Source of the DNA: Bacteroidota bacterium
GTDB taxonomy: Bacteria; Bacteroidota; Bacteroidia; Flavobacteriales; Weeksellaceae
Direction of reading: 5' to 3'
Length of the DNA: 7,914 bases
Assembly: GCA_023426625.1 (NCBI GenBank)
Contig: JAFAAJ010000222.1
Span: 1-7,914, forward strand
The translations under genes and the position numbers were made by a program. Every line of letters begins with the position of its first letter. The stretch's first letter is position 1. Shown piece after piece: positions 1-6,164 of the stretch. A model generated the notes under the pieces. That model saw only the letters and a program-made list of their open reading frames with translations, did no database searches and was not told the DNA's origin.

Positions 1-185
1 TCGTTCCATGGGCTCCATTGATCCATTGCTTTCAAAGTATTGGTATTTTGCCACACTTTTTCTACAGGAGCATTGATGGAAACAGATTTTTCATACTGGC
101 AGTCTCCTGAAACAAAAGCTGCGATCACTAATAATGCTATTAAAATAGTTGCTAAAACCAGGATAATTCCTTTAAGTACTTTCAT
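1..185 (-). CDS. SRPBCC-family protein, N-terminal part (cut by window edge)
   Basis: Only the first 61 codons are present; the gene continues beyond position 1. The protein starts MKVLKGIILVLATILIA, and residues 5-26 form one hydrophobic segment, either a membrane anchor or an uncleaved signal. It is followed by YEKSVSINAPVEKVWQ and then DQWSPWNE. The pattern SVxINAPxEKVW plus a W-SPW segment is typical of the START-like/polyketide cyclase fold (SRPBCC superfamily), whose members bind hydrophobic ligands in a deep pocket; the ligand here is unknown. The ATG lies 19 bases downstream of the VOC gene's stop, so it is probably the last visible member of the minus-strand operon. Assignment to the superfamily is fairly secure from the N-terminal signature, but no specific function can be given. 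Confidence 0.8.
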   Translation of the reverse strand, partial: MKVLKGIILVLATILIALLVIAAFVSGDCQYEKSVSINAPVEKVWQNTNTLKAMDQWSPWN

Positions 186-204
186 CTTATTTATGTTTTA
201 AATG

Positions 205-576
205 TTATCTATGTTGGTCTATCAAGATCATATTTCCGTCCGGATCTTTTAAGTAAATATGTTCAGGGCCGGAAGTATTTTCGTCCGCTTCTTTCTCAAG
301 CTGGACTTCATTATTTTTCAGATGTTTCTGAATATCACGAACATCATCAAAGGATTCAAGATTTTGAGCGTTTTCGTCCCATCCCGGATTAAAGGTAAGC
401 ATATTACCCTGGAACATCCCCTGAAATAATCCTATCAGAGTACTTCCGTTTTTCATAATGAGATAATTGTGCTCCATATTTCCTCCCATAGAGCTGAAGC
501 CTAATTTTTCATAAAACTCTTTAGACTTCTGAAGGTCTTTTACGCTTAAGCTGATTGAAAATGCACCTAATTTCAT
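205..576 (-). CDS. VOC-family (glyoxalase/bleomycin-resistance fold) protein
   Basis: A 123-residue single-domain vicinal oxygen chelate protein. The usual opening is visible (FSISLSVKDLQKSKEFYEKL, residues 6-25), followed by a GF turn, and the usual closing strand DPDGNMILIDQH at 111-122. The length matches one VOC domain built of two beta-alpha-beta-beta-beta units. Family members act as metal-dependent lyases, isomerases or dioxygenases, or simply bind drugs; nothing here identifies a substrate. No signal peptide is seen, so it is probably cytoplasmic. Its ATG overlaps the stop of the upstream membrane-protein gene in an ATGA arrangement (573-576), which suggests translational coupling. 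The family is certain; a specific role such as glyoxalase I or antibiotic binding would be a guess. Confidence 0.88.
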   Translation of the reverse strand: MKLGAFSISLSVKDLQKSKEFYEKLGFSSMGGNMEHNYLIMKNGSTLIGLFQGMFQGNMLTFNPGWDENAQNLESFDDVRDIQKHLKNNEVQLEKEADENTSGPEHIYLKDPDGNMILIDQHR

Positions 577-977
577 GCTTTTTTATTGTTTAATGCTAAT
601 TTATATCCTACTAATACCAATGCCCAAACAGCAATTCCAAGTACCCAGAACCATATCGGAGTTGGCAACATAGCCAAATTGATAATGGTGATCACTATAA
701 ATACAACTCCACAGATAAGAGCATACCTGTTTTTTCCGTCATTGGCAATTTTTGTGGATACAAATCCGGCTACCAAAGCTGCCACTGCATAAGCAATAAT
801 AACAAAAAATAAAGCCATAAACGGTGCATTGGGAATGTATTCCTTCATGGCTTCCATATCATCGCTTTTCATTCCTGCCGGATACGGGTACAGATAATGT
901 CCAAGCGTTTCAACGAGCATCACAGCCAAAGATCCGCTAATGATACCGCCTACTACTGATAAAATTCTTCTTAACAT
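573..977 (-). CDS. four-helix integral membrane protein, unknown function
   Basis: A 134-residue hydrophobic protein with four likely membrane segments, at about residues 7-25, 52-75, 86-103 and 107-127. A polar loop between helices 1 and 2 (about 30-51, rich in Asp, Glu and Tyr/Pro) probably faces the periplasm, and both ends are basic (MLRR at the start, NNKKA at the end), which favours both termini in the cytoplasm. Small residues such as the GGIISGS stretch in helix 1 suggest tight helix packing. I do not recognise a named family. It sits 12 bases downstream of the secreted-protein gene at 990-1460 and overlaps the VOC gene by 4 bases, so it is almost certainly co-transcribed with both. 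Confidence 0.8.
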   Translation of the reverse strand: MLRRILSVVGGIISGSLAVMLVETLGHYLYPYPAGMKSDDMEAMKEYIPNAPFMALFFVIIAYAVAALVAGFVSTKIANDGKNRYALICGVVFIVITIINLAMLPTPIWFWVLGIAVWALVLVGYKLALNNKKA

Positions 978-989
978 GTTTATAAAGTT

Positions 990-1460
990 TTAATGATTTT
1001 TTAAGCGGGTTTTAAAGTCAAGCTTTCCGTCATAGCTTTTCCAGTCTCCTATAAGCTCTATGTACTGGGCTTCGATCTTCTCCGTTTTTTTATTCCATTT
1101 AAAGGTATAAATAAATTTCCCTTTGAACATACCGGAATGCTTCCCCTTGTTTTCTTCTGCGAGTTCATATTCTCCGAATACGATCCCTTTTTTATTGGAA
1201 TCTTTATATTTCGTGACCTTAAATTTACCCTCAAACTTGGTGTAATTCTTACCCACCAACGAATATCCCGAAACAAAATATTCCTGGTCATTTTTCCTGT
1301 TTTGTTCGGAAATATTGATCTTGAGTTTAATTTCCTGCTTCTGATCTCCTATTGTCCCAATGTAAGGCTTGCTGTTGTTCAGCCAGGTGGATGAAATATC
1401 GGGCATTTGTGCAAAAACAAAATTGGAAAGGAGAATGAGGAATAATAAAAGTTTTTTCAT
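990..1460 (-). CDS. secreted protein, paralogue of the adjacent upstream gene
   Basis: A 156-residue protein of unknown function. The N-terminus (MKKLLLFLILLSNFVFAQ) is a clear signal peptide with probable cleavage after the Ala of VFAQ, so it acts in the periplasm, on the surface or outside. The mature part is rich in Lys and aromatic residues and alternates like a beta-sheet protein. It shares an ordered set of motifs with the neighbour at 1472-2005: YFVSGYS (61-67), FGEYEL (95-100), HSGMFKGKF (108-116) and a G-[DK]-W near the end. The two are therefore products of a tandem duplication that has since diverged. It begins 11 bases after its paralogue ends. I cannot assign a biochemical role; the fold may be a small beta-barrel or sandwich. 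Confidence 0.82.
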   Translation of the reverse strand: MKKLLLFLILLSNFVFAQMPDISSTWLNNSKPYIGTIGDQKQEIKLKINISEQNRKNDQEYFVSGYSLVGKNYTKFEGKFKVTKYKDSNKKGIVFGEYELAEENKGKHSGMFKGKFIYTFKWNKKTEKIEAQYIELIGDWKSYDGKLDFKTRLKNH

Positions 1461-1471
1461 GTGATTCGGGT

Positions 1472-2005
1472 TTATTTAAATACTACTTTAGAAATATCAT
1501 TGGGATTGTAATTGGCCCACCAGACATCAAATTCCAAGGTGTTTACATAATTTTCCCATTTGCCTTTAAAAGTAAGAGTGGAAAATGTTTCTTTTATATC
1601 GGCATTCAGGTTTTTATGGGTTTGTATCCTGAATTTTCCTTTAAATGTTCCGGAATGTTCTCCTGATCTCGTTTCAATAAGATAAAAATCTCCAAAAACC
1701 AACATTTGATCCGGCTGATCCTTCACATCATATTTTTCATTGAAGATCAATTCTCCCAGAAATTCTGCTTTGCTTCCTTCGACATCTGAAAAACCGGAAA
1801 CCAGATAAATATTCGGCTTTTCAGGATTTTTTACAACACCATTCAATTTTAGTTTAATCGGAGTTTCTTTAGAAATGATCCCTTCAAAGAAAACTTCCTT
1901 GTTGATCACAACCCTGCTAAAATCTTCATGTTTCAATGGAAATTCTTTTGCCTGTCCAAAATACAAAGAATAAACAAACAGTAAAAACATGAGACTTCTT
2001 CCCAT
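1472..2005 (-). CDS. secreted protein, first of two tandem paralogues
   Basis: A 177-residue protein with a hydrophobic N-terminus (MGRSLMFLLFVYSLYFGQA) that looks like a signal peptide, although the cleavage site is less canonical than in its neighbour. Motifs in the same order as in the downstream paralogue are YLVSGFS (67-73), FGDFYL (104-109), EHSGTFKGKF (116-125) and GKW (148-150). It has extra residues at both ends, including an aromatic tail segment FDVWWANYN. The start ATG at 2003-2005 is only one base beyond the TAG stop of the DUF1569 gene, which supports both the start choice and co-transcription. No known catalytic motif is visible. Function is unknown; a secreted or periplasmic beta-rich binding protein is a reasonable but unproven reading. 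Confidence 0.8.
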   Translation of the reverse strand: MGRSLMFLLFVYSLYFGQAKEFPLKHEDFSRVVINKEVFFEGIISKETPIKLKLNGVVKNPEKPNIYLVSGFSDVEGSKAEFLGELIFNEKYDVKDQPDQMLVFGDFYLIETRSGEHSGTFKGKFRIQTHKNLNADIKETFSTLTFKGKWENYVNTLEFDVWWANYNPNDISKVVFK

Positions 2006-2006
2006 T

Positions 2007-2462
2007 CTAAACTCCGAATTGCGACAAATGATGATTCAGATGTTTCGCGAACATATTATTCCATTCCTGAGCAGTAAGTTTTCCGAAAGAAAAAGACTCC
2101 TTGCCATCAAAGGCTGCAGCTCCCAGTTGCTGGGTTTTTTGGATAAAACCGATCAGTCTTTTCTTTTCATCATCGAAGTTCTTTCTTCCTTTAATGACGA
2201 ATTGTGGTGCTGTAGGTCCGTCTTTAGGGTAAGATTTTTCACCTACCACTTTAGGTTTCACAAAAGTTTTCAGAATAAATTTTGCAATGGCTCCCGGTTT
2301 TTTATGTTTTTCAGGTTCGTATACCATTTCATAAGAAACATTACAGTGGGCCAACATCTGGTCAACGGTCATTTTTCCCCATAAACCATGAGTGTCAGGA
2401 ATAAGTTTATTTATTCTATCAATATAATTCTGAGCATCTTTTGCATCAAATACGTTTTCCAT
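2007..2462 (-). CDS. DUF1569 / DinB-like domain protein
   Basis: A 151-residue cytoplasmic protein, probably a four-helix bundle of the DinB/DUF1569 group. The key signature is MTVDQMLAHC (31-40), with a histidine at 39, and a C-terminal HLNHHLSQFG (141-150) with histidines at 141, 144 and 145. In DinB-like proteins one histidine from the second helix and two from the last helix bind a divalent metal, and that spacing is kept here. Some relatives are thiol-dependent transferases or stress proteins; the reaction here is not known. It is the first gene of the minus-strand operon, with a TATATTTG promoter element 23 bases before the ATG. The family assignment rests on the paired His motifs and the length. 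Confidence 0.85.
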   Translation of the reverse strand: MENVFDAKDAQNYIDRINKLIPDTHGLWGKMTVDQMLAHCNVSYEMVYEPEKHKKPGAIAKFILKTFVKPKVVGEKSYPKDGPTAPQFVIKGRKNFDDEKKRLIGFIQKTQQLGAAAFDGKESFSFGKLTAQEWNNMFAKHLNHHLSQFGV

Positions 2463-2484
2463 AGTTCACTTGATTGTTAAAAAG

Positions 2485-2492
2485 CAAATATA
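2485..2492 (-). promoter_or_regulatory. candidate -7 promoter element of the six-gene operon
   Basis: Read on the minus strand the bases are TATATTTG, a match to the Bacteroidota sigma-factor -7 consensus TAnnTTTG. It lies 23 bases upstream of the DUF1569 start codon, giving a short leader. I see no clean TTTG at the -33 distance, only T-rich sequence, so the call rests on the -7 match and its position. Confidence 0.5.
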
Positions 2493-2536
2493 TCAGTTTT
2501 TTCTTATGGGTTTTATCTGCATTGAAAAAAACAGTA

Positions 2537-2585
2537 AAAAAACGGATTTGATTAATAAATTGATTAATTTTATTAATCGTTTTTT
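2537..2585. repeat. AT-rich compound inverted repeat between divergent genes
   Basis: The outer arms AAAAAACG (2537-2544) and CGTTTTTT (2578-2585) are perfectly complementary. Inside them ATTAATAAA (2551-2559) pairs with TTTATTAAT (2569-2577), leaving a six-base bulge on the left arm and a nine-base loop. The self-complementary hexamer ATTAAT occurs three times here (2551, 2563, 2572). The position between divergent starts at 2462 and 2655 suggests an operator or a bidirectional regulatory site. A terminator is less likely, because no gene ends here. Confidence 0.5.
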
Positions 2586-2654
2586 CTTAGGTCATGAAAA
2601 TCGGATTTTGAAGTAAAAGTCTTAAGCAGAGACGTTTAAATTAAAAACTAAGCC

Positions 2655-3917
2655 ATGAAAAAAATTCTACTTCTCGTCTTGTTTTTCACAAGTCTCTATG
2701 CATTTGCGCAAAAAACCGAAGCATGTAAATGTGATTTATTAAAGCAGTCACAGGACAGTATCCGAAATTATTACTCCAACAATGAGTTCACACCTGTTCC
2801 TGAAGAAACTGTGCTGAAGCCGCGCTACAGTTTTATTTCCGTTAAATACCTGGATAAGTACGCTTCATCGGCAGATATTGTCGATTCCCTGGAAATCAAG
2901 ATCAATCAGGCGGCTAAAAATAAGGTTCCGCATCTTTTGCTAGGCAGTTCCAAGATCCGAGATTCCATCACCAGGCTTGAATTTTCAAAAAAATACGGCG
3001 GAATCCCTAAACCATTGATCATTAAGACCGGCACAATAAAAAAGGTTAAGGGAATATTATACACAATCAACAATAATTATTATTTAAAAGTATCCAAAGA
3101 TAACGGCAAAACCTGGAAAACCTATTTCACCGGGTTGAAGGTAAAAGACCATTATTATTTCAAAAGCAATTCCAGATATCCGTTATGGAAAGACAATCAG
3201 CATATTCAGATTGAAGCGGATATTGTAAGGCTAGTCCGGTTGCCTAAGTTTCCTTCTTCTCCTGAACCTCAATTTGAGAAGATAAAGAATAACGCACTGG
3301 TCACACTGAACCTTAAGGAGATCATGAAAGATTCTGATCAGGATGGCTTTAACGATTTGGAGGAAAAATTTGTTCTTTTTACCAACCCAAAATCCAAAGA
3401 CACCGATAATGACGGAATTATAGATTCCAAAGACAGCAATCCGAAGTATAAAAGTGTAAATAATGATTTCACAAAATTGGTACAGGCTATATTATATGGC
3501 GATTACACTTTCCTTGAAGATTCGGATCCGCATCTGAATGAGTTCATCATTAATTTGAAAACATTTGATGAGGACATGAAAAAGCAGCAGCAAAAACTAA
3601 AGTCAAATGTTTCCGATCCCAGAGATTTTTCAGATTCGTTTGATTTCAATATACTGGTGAGTGATGATGAGAATTTCAGAAGGATAAAACCGCTTGAAGA
3701 AAAGATTCTTTTTCTTACCTCAAAGGAGTTTCAAAGCATGATACAGCTTTCTTTTTTAAATTCATTCACCGATCGTTACAGTAAAATCTATCCATGTGAC
3801 GAAAAACCAGACACTTATATATTGGTTTTTAACGGAATTACAAGAGGAGAAACCTACCTCATCACCAGAATTTCCGAAGGCTGGAGAGTAAAAATTATTG
3901 ATAGCTGGCTAAGTTAA
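2655..3917 (+). CDS. secreted protein with Asp-box and TSP3-type calcium loops
   Basis: A 420-residue protein with a signal peptide (MKKILLLVLFFTSLYAFAQ, probable cleavage after Ala18). Near residue 147 the segment SKDNGKTW fits the Asp-box/BNR consensus SxDxGxTW, a beta-hairpin motif seen in sialidases and many secreted beta-propellers; only one copy is seen. At 226-234 (DSDQDGFND) and 249-257 (DTDNDGIID) are two Asp-rich loops separated by a TNPKSKD linker, the pattern of thrombospondin type 3 or EF-hand-like calcium repeats common in secreted Bacteroidota proteins. The C-terminal 150 residues match nothing I recognise. No Por or type A sorting domain is evident at the end. It is transcribed alone, with a strong hairpin starting at its stop codon. 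It is probably exported and may bind calcium; an enzymatic role is not supported. Confidence 0.82.
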   Translation: MKKILLLVLFFTSLYAFAQKTEACKCDLLKQSQDSIRNYYSNNEFTPVPEETVLKPRYSFISVKYLDKYASSADIVDSLEIKINQAAKNKVPHLLLGSSKIRDSITRLEFSKKYGGIPKPLIIKTGTIKKVKGILYTINNNYYLKVSKDNGKTWKTYFTGLKVKDHYYFKSNSRYPLWKDNQHIQIEADIVRLVRLPKFPSSPEPQFEKIKNNALVTLNLKEIMKDSDQDGFNDLEEKFVLFTNPKSKDTDNDGIIDSKDSNPKYKSVNNDFTKLVQAILYGDYTFLEDSDPHLNEFIINLKTFDEDMKKQQQKLKSNVSDPRDFSDSFDFNILVSDDENFRRIKPLEEKILFLTSKEFQSMIQLSFLNSFTDRYSKIYPCDEKPDTYILVFNGITRGETYLITRISEGWRVKIIDSWLS

Positions 3918-3958
3918 AATGAACTTCGGCCTCACTTTGTGAGGCCGAAGTTCATTTT
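3916..3958. terminator. perfect bidirectional terminator hairpin
   Basis: Bases 3916-3934 and 3940-3958 form a perfect 19-bp stem (core CTTCGGCCTCA and its complement) around a CTTTG loop. A and T runs at the two ends provide a U-tract in either direction. It overlaps the TAA of the plus-strand 420-residue gene and lies 22 bases beyond the stop of the minus-strand GLPGLI gene at 3981, so it can terminate both convergent transcripts. A near copy lies at 6522-6560. Confidence 0.92.
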
Positions 3959-3980
3959 ATTTAGCAAATACTAATCGTTA

Positions 3981-4748
3981 TTAATTTTCCAGGAAATTAT
4001 TATACTTCTTTTTATTGTCTTCTATTCTTTTTCTATATTCCGGAGTACTCATCTTTCCCTGCGAAGGATCATTAATGTATTCATTTCGTTTTTTTACATA
4101 CTGTTCTTGTGTGACAGGAATTCCTTTTCTATATTCTATTGGTAAAGCTGTCTTGCTAATAGAAAGCATTTCGAATTCAAAATAATTATGTTCATCATAC
4201 AGGCTTAAAATCAATCCGGGTAATCCTTTAAATTTATAAGGTCCGTCACTAATTGGAATATCATAGGTAAACCATGCTATATAGTTCCTTTTATCAATTC
4301 TGGTGGTAGCTTTAGTACATCTGTAACCTGAAATATCTTTAGTTTGCGACGGATCGATCTGCCAAACTATCTTAGCGCTCGTGTAAGTATATAAATGACT
4401 CACTAAATAATTGGAAATATATACATCCTGATCTTTTTTATAGACAGAATGCCTCACTTTGGCAATGGGTAATTTTCCGGGTTCTACAACGCTTCCTGTT
4501 TTTATAGCTGCATCAATCTGTTTCCTGAAACCTTCGTCAAATATCTTTTTGTTTTCACTGTAATAAATAGATGTCTGATTATTGGTCAATAGGACCATTG
4601 GTTCTGAAATAATGCTCCTAGCATCCAATGTATCAGCTAAATATTTAAAGTTATATTTTACTTCCAAAACAGATACCTGATTAACATGGGTCTGGCTTTT
4701 CAGGAAAGTTAATGCAAAACAAAAGACAGCTCTAATAAGGATTTTCAT
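3981..4748 (-). CDS. GLPGLI-family secreted protein (second copy in operon order)
   Basis: A 255-residue protein carrying the diagnostic GLPGLI hexapeptide at residues 175-180, within FKGLPGLILSLYDEH. Other family marks come before it: WQID at 129-132, ISGYRCTKAT at 139-148 and the WFTYDIPISDGPYKF lead-in at 159-173. The N-terminus MKILIRAVFCFALTFLKSQT is a signal peptide. The C-terminus is charged (RKRIEDNKKKYNNFLEN). The family is a Bacteroidota group of exported proteins (also called Porph_ging) of unknown function. It follows the second GLPGLI gene with a 161-base gap and ends at the shared terminator. Apart from the motif region the two copies are quite different, so they are old paralogues, not a recent duplication. 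Family certain, role unknown. Confidence 0.93.
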   Translation of the reverse strand: MKILIRAVFCFALTFLKSQTHVNQVSVLEVKYNFKYLADTLDARSIISEPMVLLTNNQTSIYYSENKKIFDEGFRKQIDAAIKTGSVVEPGKLPIAKVRHSVYKKDQDVYISNYLVSHLYTYTSAKIVWQIDPSQTKDISGYRCTKATTRIDKRNYIAWFTYDIPISDGPYKFKGLPGLILSLYDEHNYFEFEMLSISKTALPIEYRKGIPVTQEQYVKKRNEYINDPSQGKMSTPEYRKRIEDNKKKYNNFLEN

Positions 4749-4792
4749 AAAAAAGTTTTAAAAGTTGTTTTATCAACCTATATTTCATGTTA

Positions 4793-4909
4793 AACCGGAG
4801 GGTTTTCATAGCTATAATGACCACAATCATCTTTATTATACATTTCCCACTCATTATTTAGACAATCAGGTGTATCAAAATCAGTATCTAAAACCGTTTC
4901 ATTTTCAGT
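4793..4909 (-). other. 39-codon open stretch in frame after the GLPGLI stop
   Basis: After the TAA at 4910-4912 the same frame stays open for 39 codons to a TAA at 4790-4792. The conceptual peptide begins TENETVLDTDFDTPDC, is strongly acidic, has two cysteines and ends YSYENPPV. It has no useful start codon of its own: the only in-frame ATG would give 17 residues. It may be a remnant of a small gene or an extension lost to a nonsense mutation, or it may be chance. The upstream protein already ends in a plausible family-like way (EKVFEWETK), so I do not merge them. Confidence 0.3.
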
Positions 4910-5677
4910 TTACTTAGTTTCCCATTCAAATACTTTTTCAATTCCAAGTCGATTACTACTATATTGTATTTTTGCATCAGAAGGAAGGCTATTTAATACC
5001 TCCTTATTGTTTTTCAATAAAAGCTTATCTTTTAAATCAATAAACTTTTTTATTTCGATCCTTTGATATTGTTTAAAAGAAGGAGTAAAATCTATTTTCT
5101 CTTTATAATCGAGTTCAACTTTTTCAGCTCTCCAAATATTAAAAGATTTATTATCATGTCGAACATCAAGAATTAGTCCCGGCAACCCAAAGAATTTAAA
5201 AGGACCGACAGAATAAGGTAAATCTTCAGTAAAATATGCCGTAATATCCGAACCTCTAAAATTTGCTGTAGCTTTAATGCAATGATAGCCCGCTATTTTT
5301 TTTGTGGATTTTTTGTCAATAATCCAAACTGGTCTTATAACATTATCATGAATAAAGTAGTTGTCATTAGGGTCATTTCCGTTTACAGCAGAAGTAAAGA
5401 AAAAGTCTCTTTTATTTTCATCATTAATTGTAGAAATAAAATAAAATGCTCTAGTTGATTTTCCAGGTCTAAATGCTGTTATATTTCCGTCCGAGCTGTT
5501 TAGATTTTTAAATTGTATTAAAGAATCTTGTCTTGACAAAACCTTATTTTCATCAATATAAAGATCTTCATAAAGTGTAGCAATTTCTGAACGAATATGT
5601 AAATATTTTACATGTATTTTTTGTGAAAGACAAAAGTTGTATACAATTAATAAAGTTAATATAAAAATATTTTTCAT
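4910..5677 (-). CDS. GLPGLI-family secreted protein (first copy in operon order)
   Basis: A 255-residue exported protein with the GLPGLI signature at 164-169, inside VGPFKFFGLPGLILDVRHD. The supporting family context is VWIIDKKSTKKIAGYHCIKA (117-136) and AYFTEDLPYSVGPF (147-160). The signal peptide is MKNIFILTLLIVYNFCLSQ. It has the same length as its neighbour but limited similarity outside the family motifs. It starts 47 bases after the disrupted small secreted gene, with a 9-bp inverted repeat in that gap, and is probably on the same transcript. The start is chosen because it gives a complete signal peptide. Its stop is followed by 39 more open codons, noted separately. The family's function is not known; export across the inner membrane is the only safe statement. 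Confidence 0.93.
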   Translation of the reverse strand: MKNIFILTLLIVYNFCLSQKIHVKYLHIRSEIATLYEDLYIDENKVLSRQDSLIQFKNLNSSDGNITAFRPGKSTRAFYFISTINDENKRDFFFTSAVNGNDPNDNYFIHDNVIRPVWIIDKKSTKKIAGYHCIKATANFRGSDITAYFTEDLPYSVGPFKFFGLPGLILDVRHDNKSFNIWRAEKVELDYKEKIDFTPSFKQYQRIEIKKFIDLKDKLLLKNNKEVLNSLPSDAKIQYSSNRLGIEKVFEWETK

Positions 5678-5688
5678 AGTACTTAAAG

Positions 5689-5716
5689 TATGGGAAACTA
5701 AAGTTAATTTCCCATA
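5689..5716. repeat. 9-bp inverted repeat upstream of the GLPGLI gene
   Basis: TATGGGAAA (5689-5697) and TTTCCCATA (5708-5716) are exact reverse complements around a 10-base loop. It sits between the end of the small secreted gene and the GLPGLI start at 5677, where an mRNA hairpin could protect or attenuate the downstream message. It has no U-tract and a weak stem, so a true terminator is unlikely. Confidence 0.45.
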
Positions 5717-5724
5717 AAATTTAA

Positions 5725-6003
5725 TTATTGTGCTGTTAATGTAAAACCTGCTTTTTGGAGACGGTGTTTAACTAAACTTTGCCACATTTGACAATTTTCT
5801 AAAGAACTTTGGTCTGATGTAATCAAATCCTATCCTGTAACATTTCCATCTCCATCGTAATAGGTTACACTTACCCCACAAAGTTGAAAATCTATTTTTG
5901 ATTTTTCAGTTTGTTTTTCTGAAATTTTTAATTCAAGAGTTCTAGCATTTACTAACCCTACGATTCCGAAAGCTGCTAATAATAGTAATTTTTTCATTTT
6001 CAT
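5725..6003 (-). pseudogene. small secreted cysteine-containing protein, interrupted by in-frame TAG
   Basis: The reading frame runs 93 codons from the ATG at 6001-6003 to the TAA at 5725-5727 but contains a TAG at 5830-5832, codon 58. Before it lies MKMKKLLLLAAFGIVGLVNA, a good signal peptide, then a Lys/Glu-rich stretch and FQLCGVSVTYYDGDGNVTG. After it the frame continues DLITSDQSSLENC and QKAGFTLTAQ with no other stop. Both halves look like one small globular domain with one cysteine each, perhaps a disulfide pair. An internal ATG at 5997 is an alternative start. The gene leads the minus-strand GLPGLI set and diverges from the XRE regulator. It could be a recent nonsense mutation, a sequencing error or, less likely, a recoded stop. 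The truncated 57-residue product would keep the signal peptide but lose the second half. I recognise no named family. Confidence 0.75.
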
Positions 6004-6080
6004 AATGATTTTTGGTTAAAAATAATTTAATACACTAAAAAACATCCGTGCACTTGTGTTTTTCATAATGCAATGTAAAT

Positions 6081-6155
6081 ATATTTCCAATATACGGGAG
6101 ATACTTTTAGTAAAAACATTTTTACTTTTAATAAACAATTCTATACTTTTGGTAT
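6081..6155. promoter_or_regulatory. array of four phased near-palindromic boxes, likely operator
   Basis: Four 13-bp boxes start at 6081 (ATATTTCCAATAT), 6101 (ATACTTTTAGTAA), 6122 (TTACTTTTAATAA) and 6143 (ATACTTTTGGTAT). Each reads roughly as ATAC-N5-GTAT, and the first and last have perfect 5- and 4-base arms. Starts are 20, 21 and 21 bases apart, about two helical turns, so bound proteins would lie on one face of the DNA. The last box overlaps the -7 element of the XRE gene. This fits an autoregulatory operator, which is inference. Confidence 0.6.
6144..6151 (+). promoter_or_regulatory. candidate -7 element of the XRE regulator gene
   Basis: TACTTTTG matches the Bacteroidota -7 consensus TAnnTTTG and ends 13 bases before the ATG at 6165, which implies a very short leader. 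No clear TTTG is found at -33. It is embedded in the fourth phased box, so a protein bound there would block polymerase. Confidence 0.5.
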
Positions 6156-6164
6156 AAAACAAAA

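Noticed and set aside
586..792. Plus-strand open frame of 68 codons
   Set aside because: It lies antisense within the membrane-protein gene, whose four hydrophobic helices are clearly the real coding frame.
1989..2384. Plus-strand open frame of 131 codons
   Set aside because: It is antisense to the DUF1569 gene, which has the conserved histidine motifs; the plus-strand product shows no domain or signal.
5830..5832. TAG read as a programmed recoding site such as pyrrolysine
   Set aside because: No recoding element is visible and nothing in the window suggests a suppressor tRNA system; a simple nonsense mutation or an error is more economical.
6038..6063. Hairpin AAAAACA / TGTTTTT with a central GTGCAC
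   Set aside because: The stem is only A-T rich, with a 12-base loop, and no gene ends there; it may be part of the divergent promoter of the small secreted gene, but the evidence is too thin to list.
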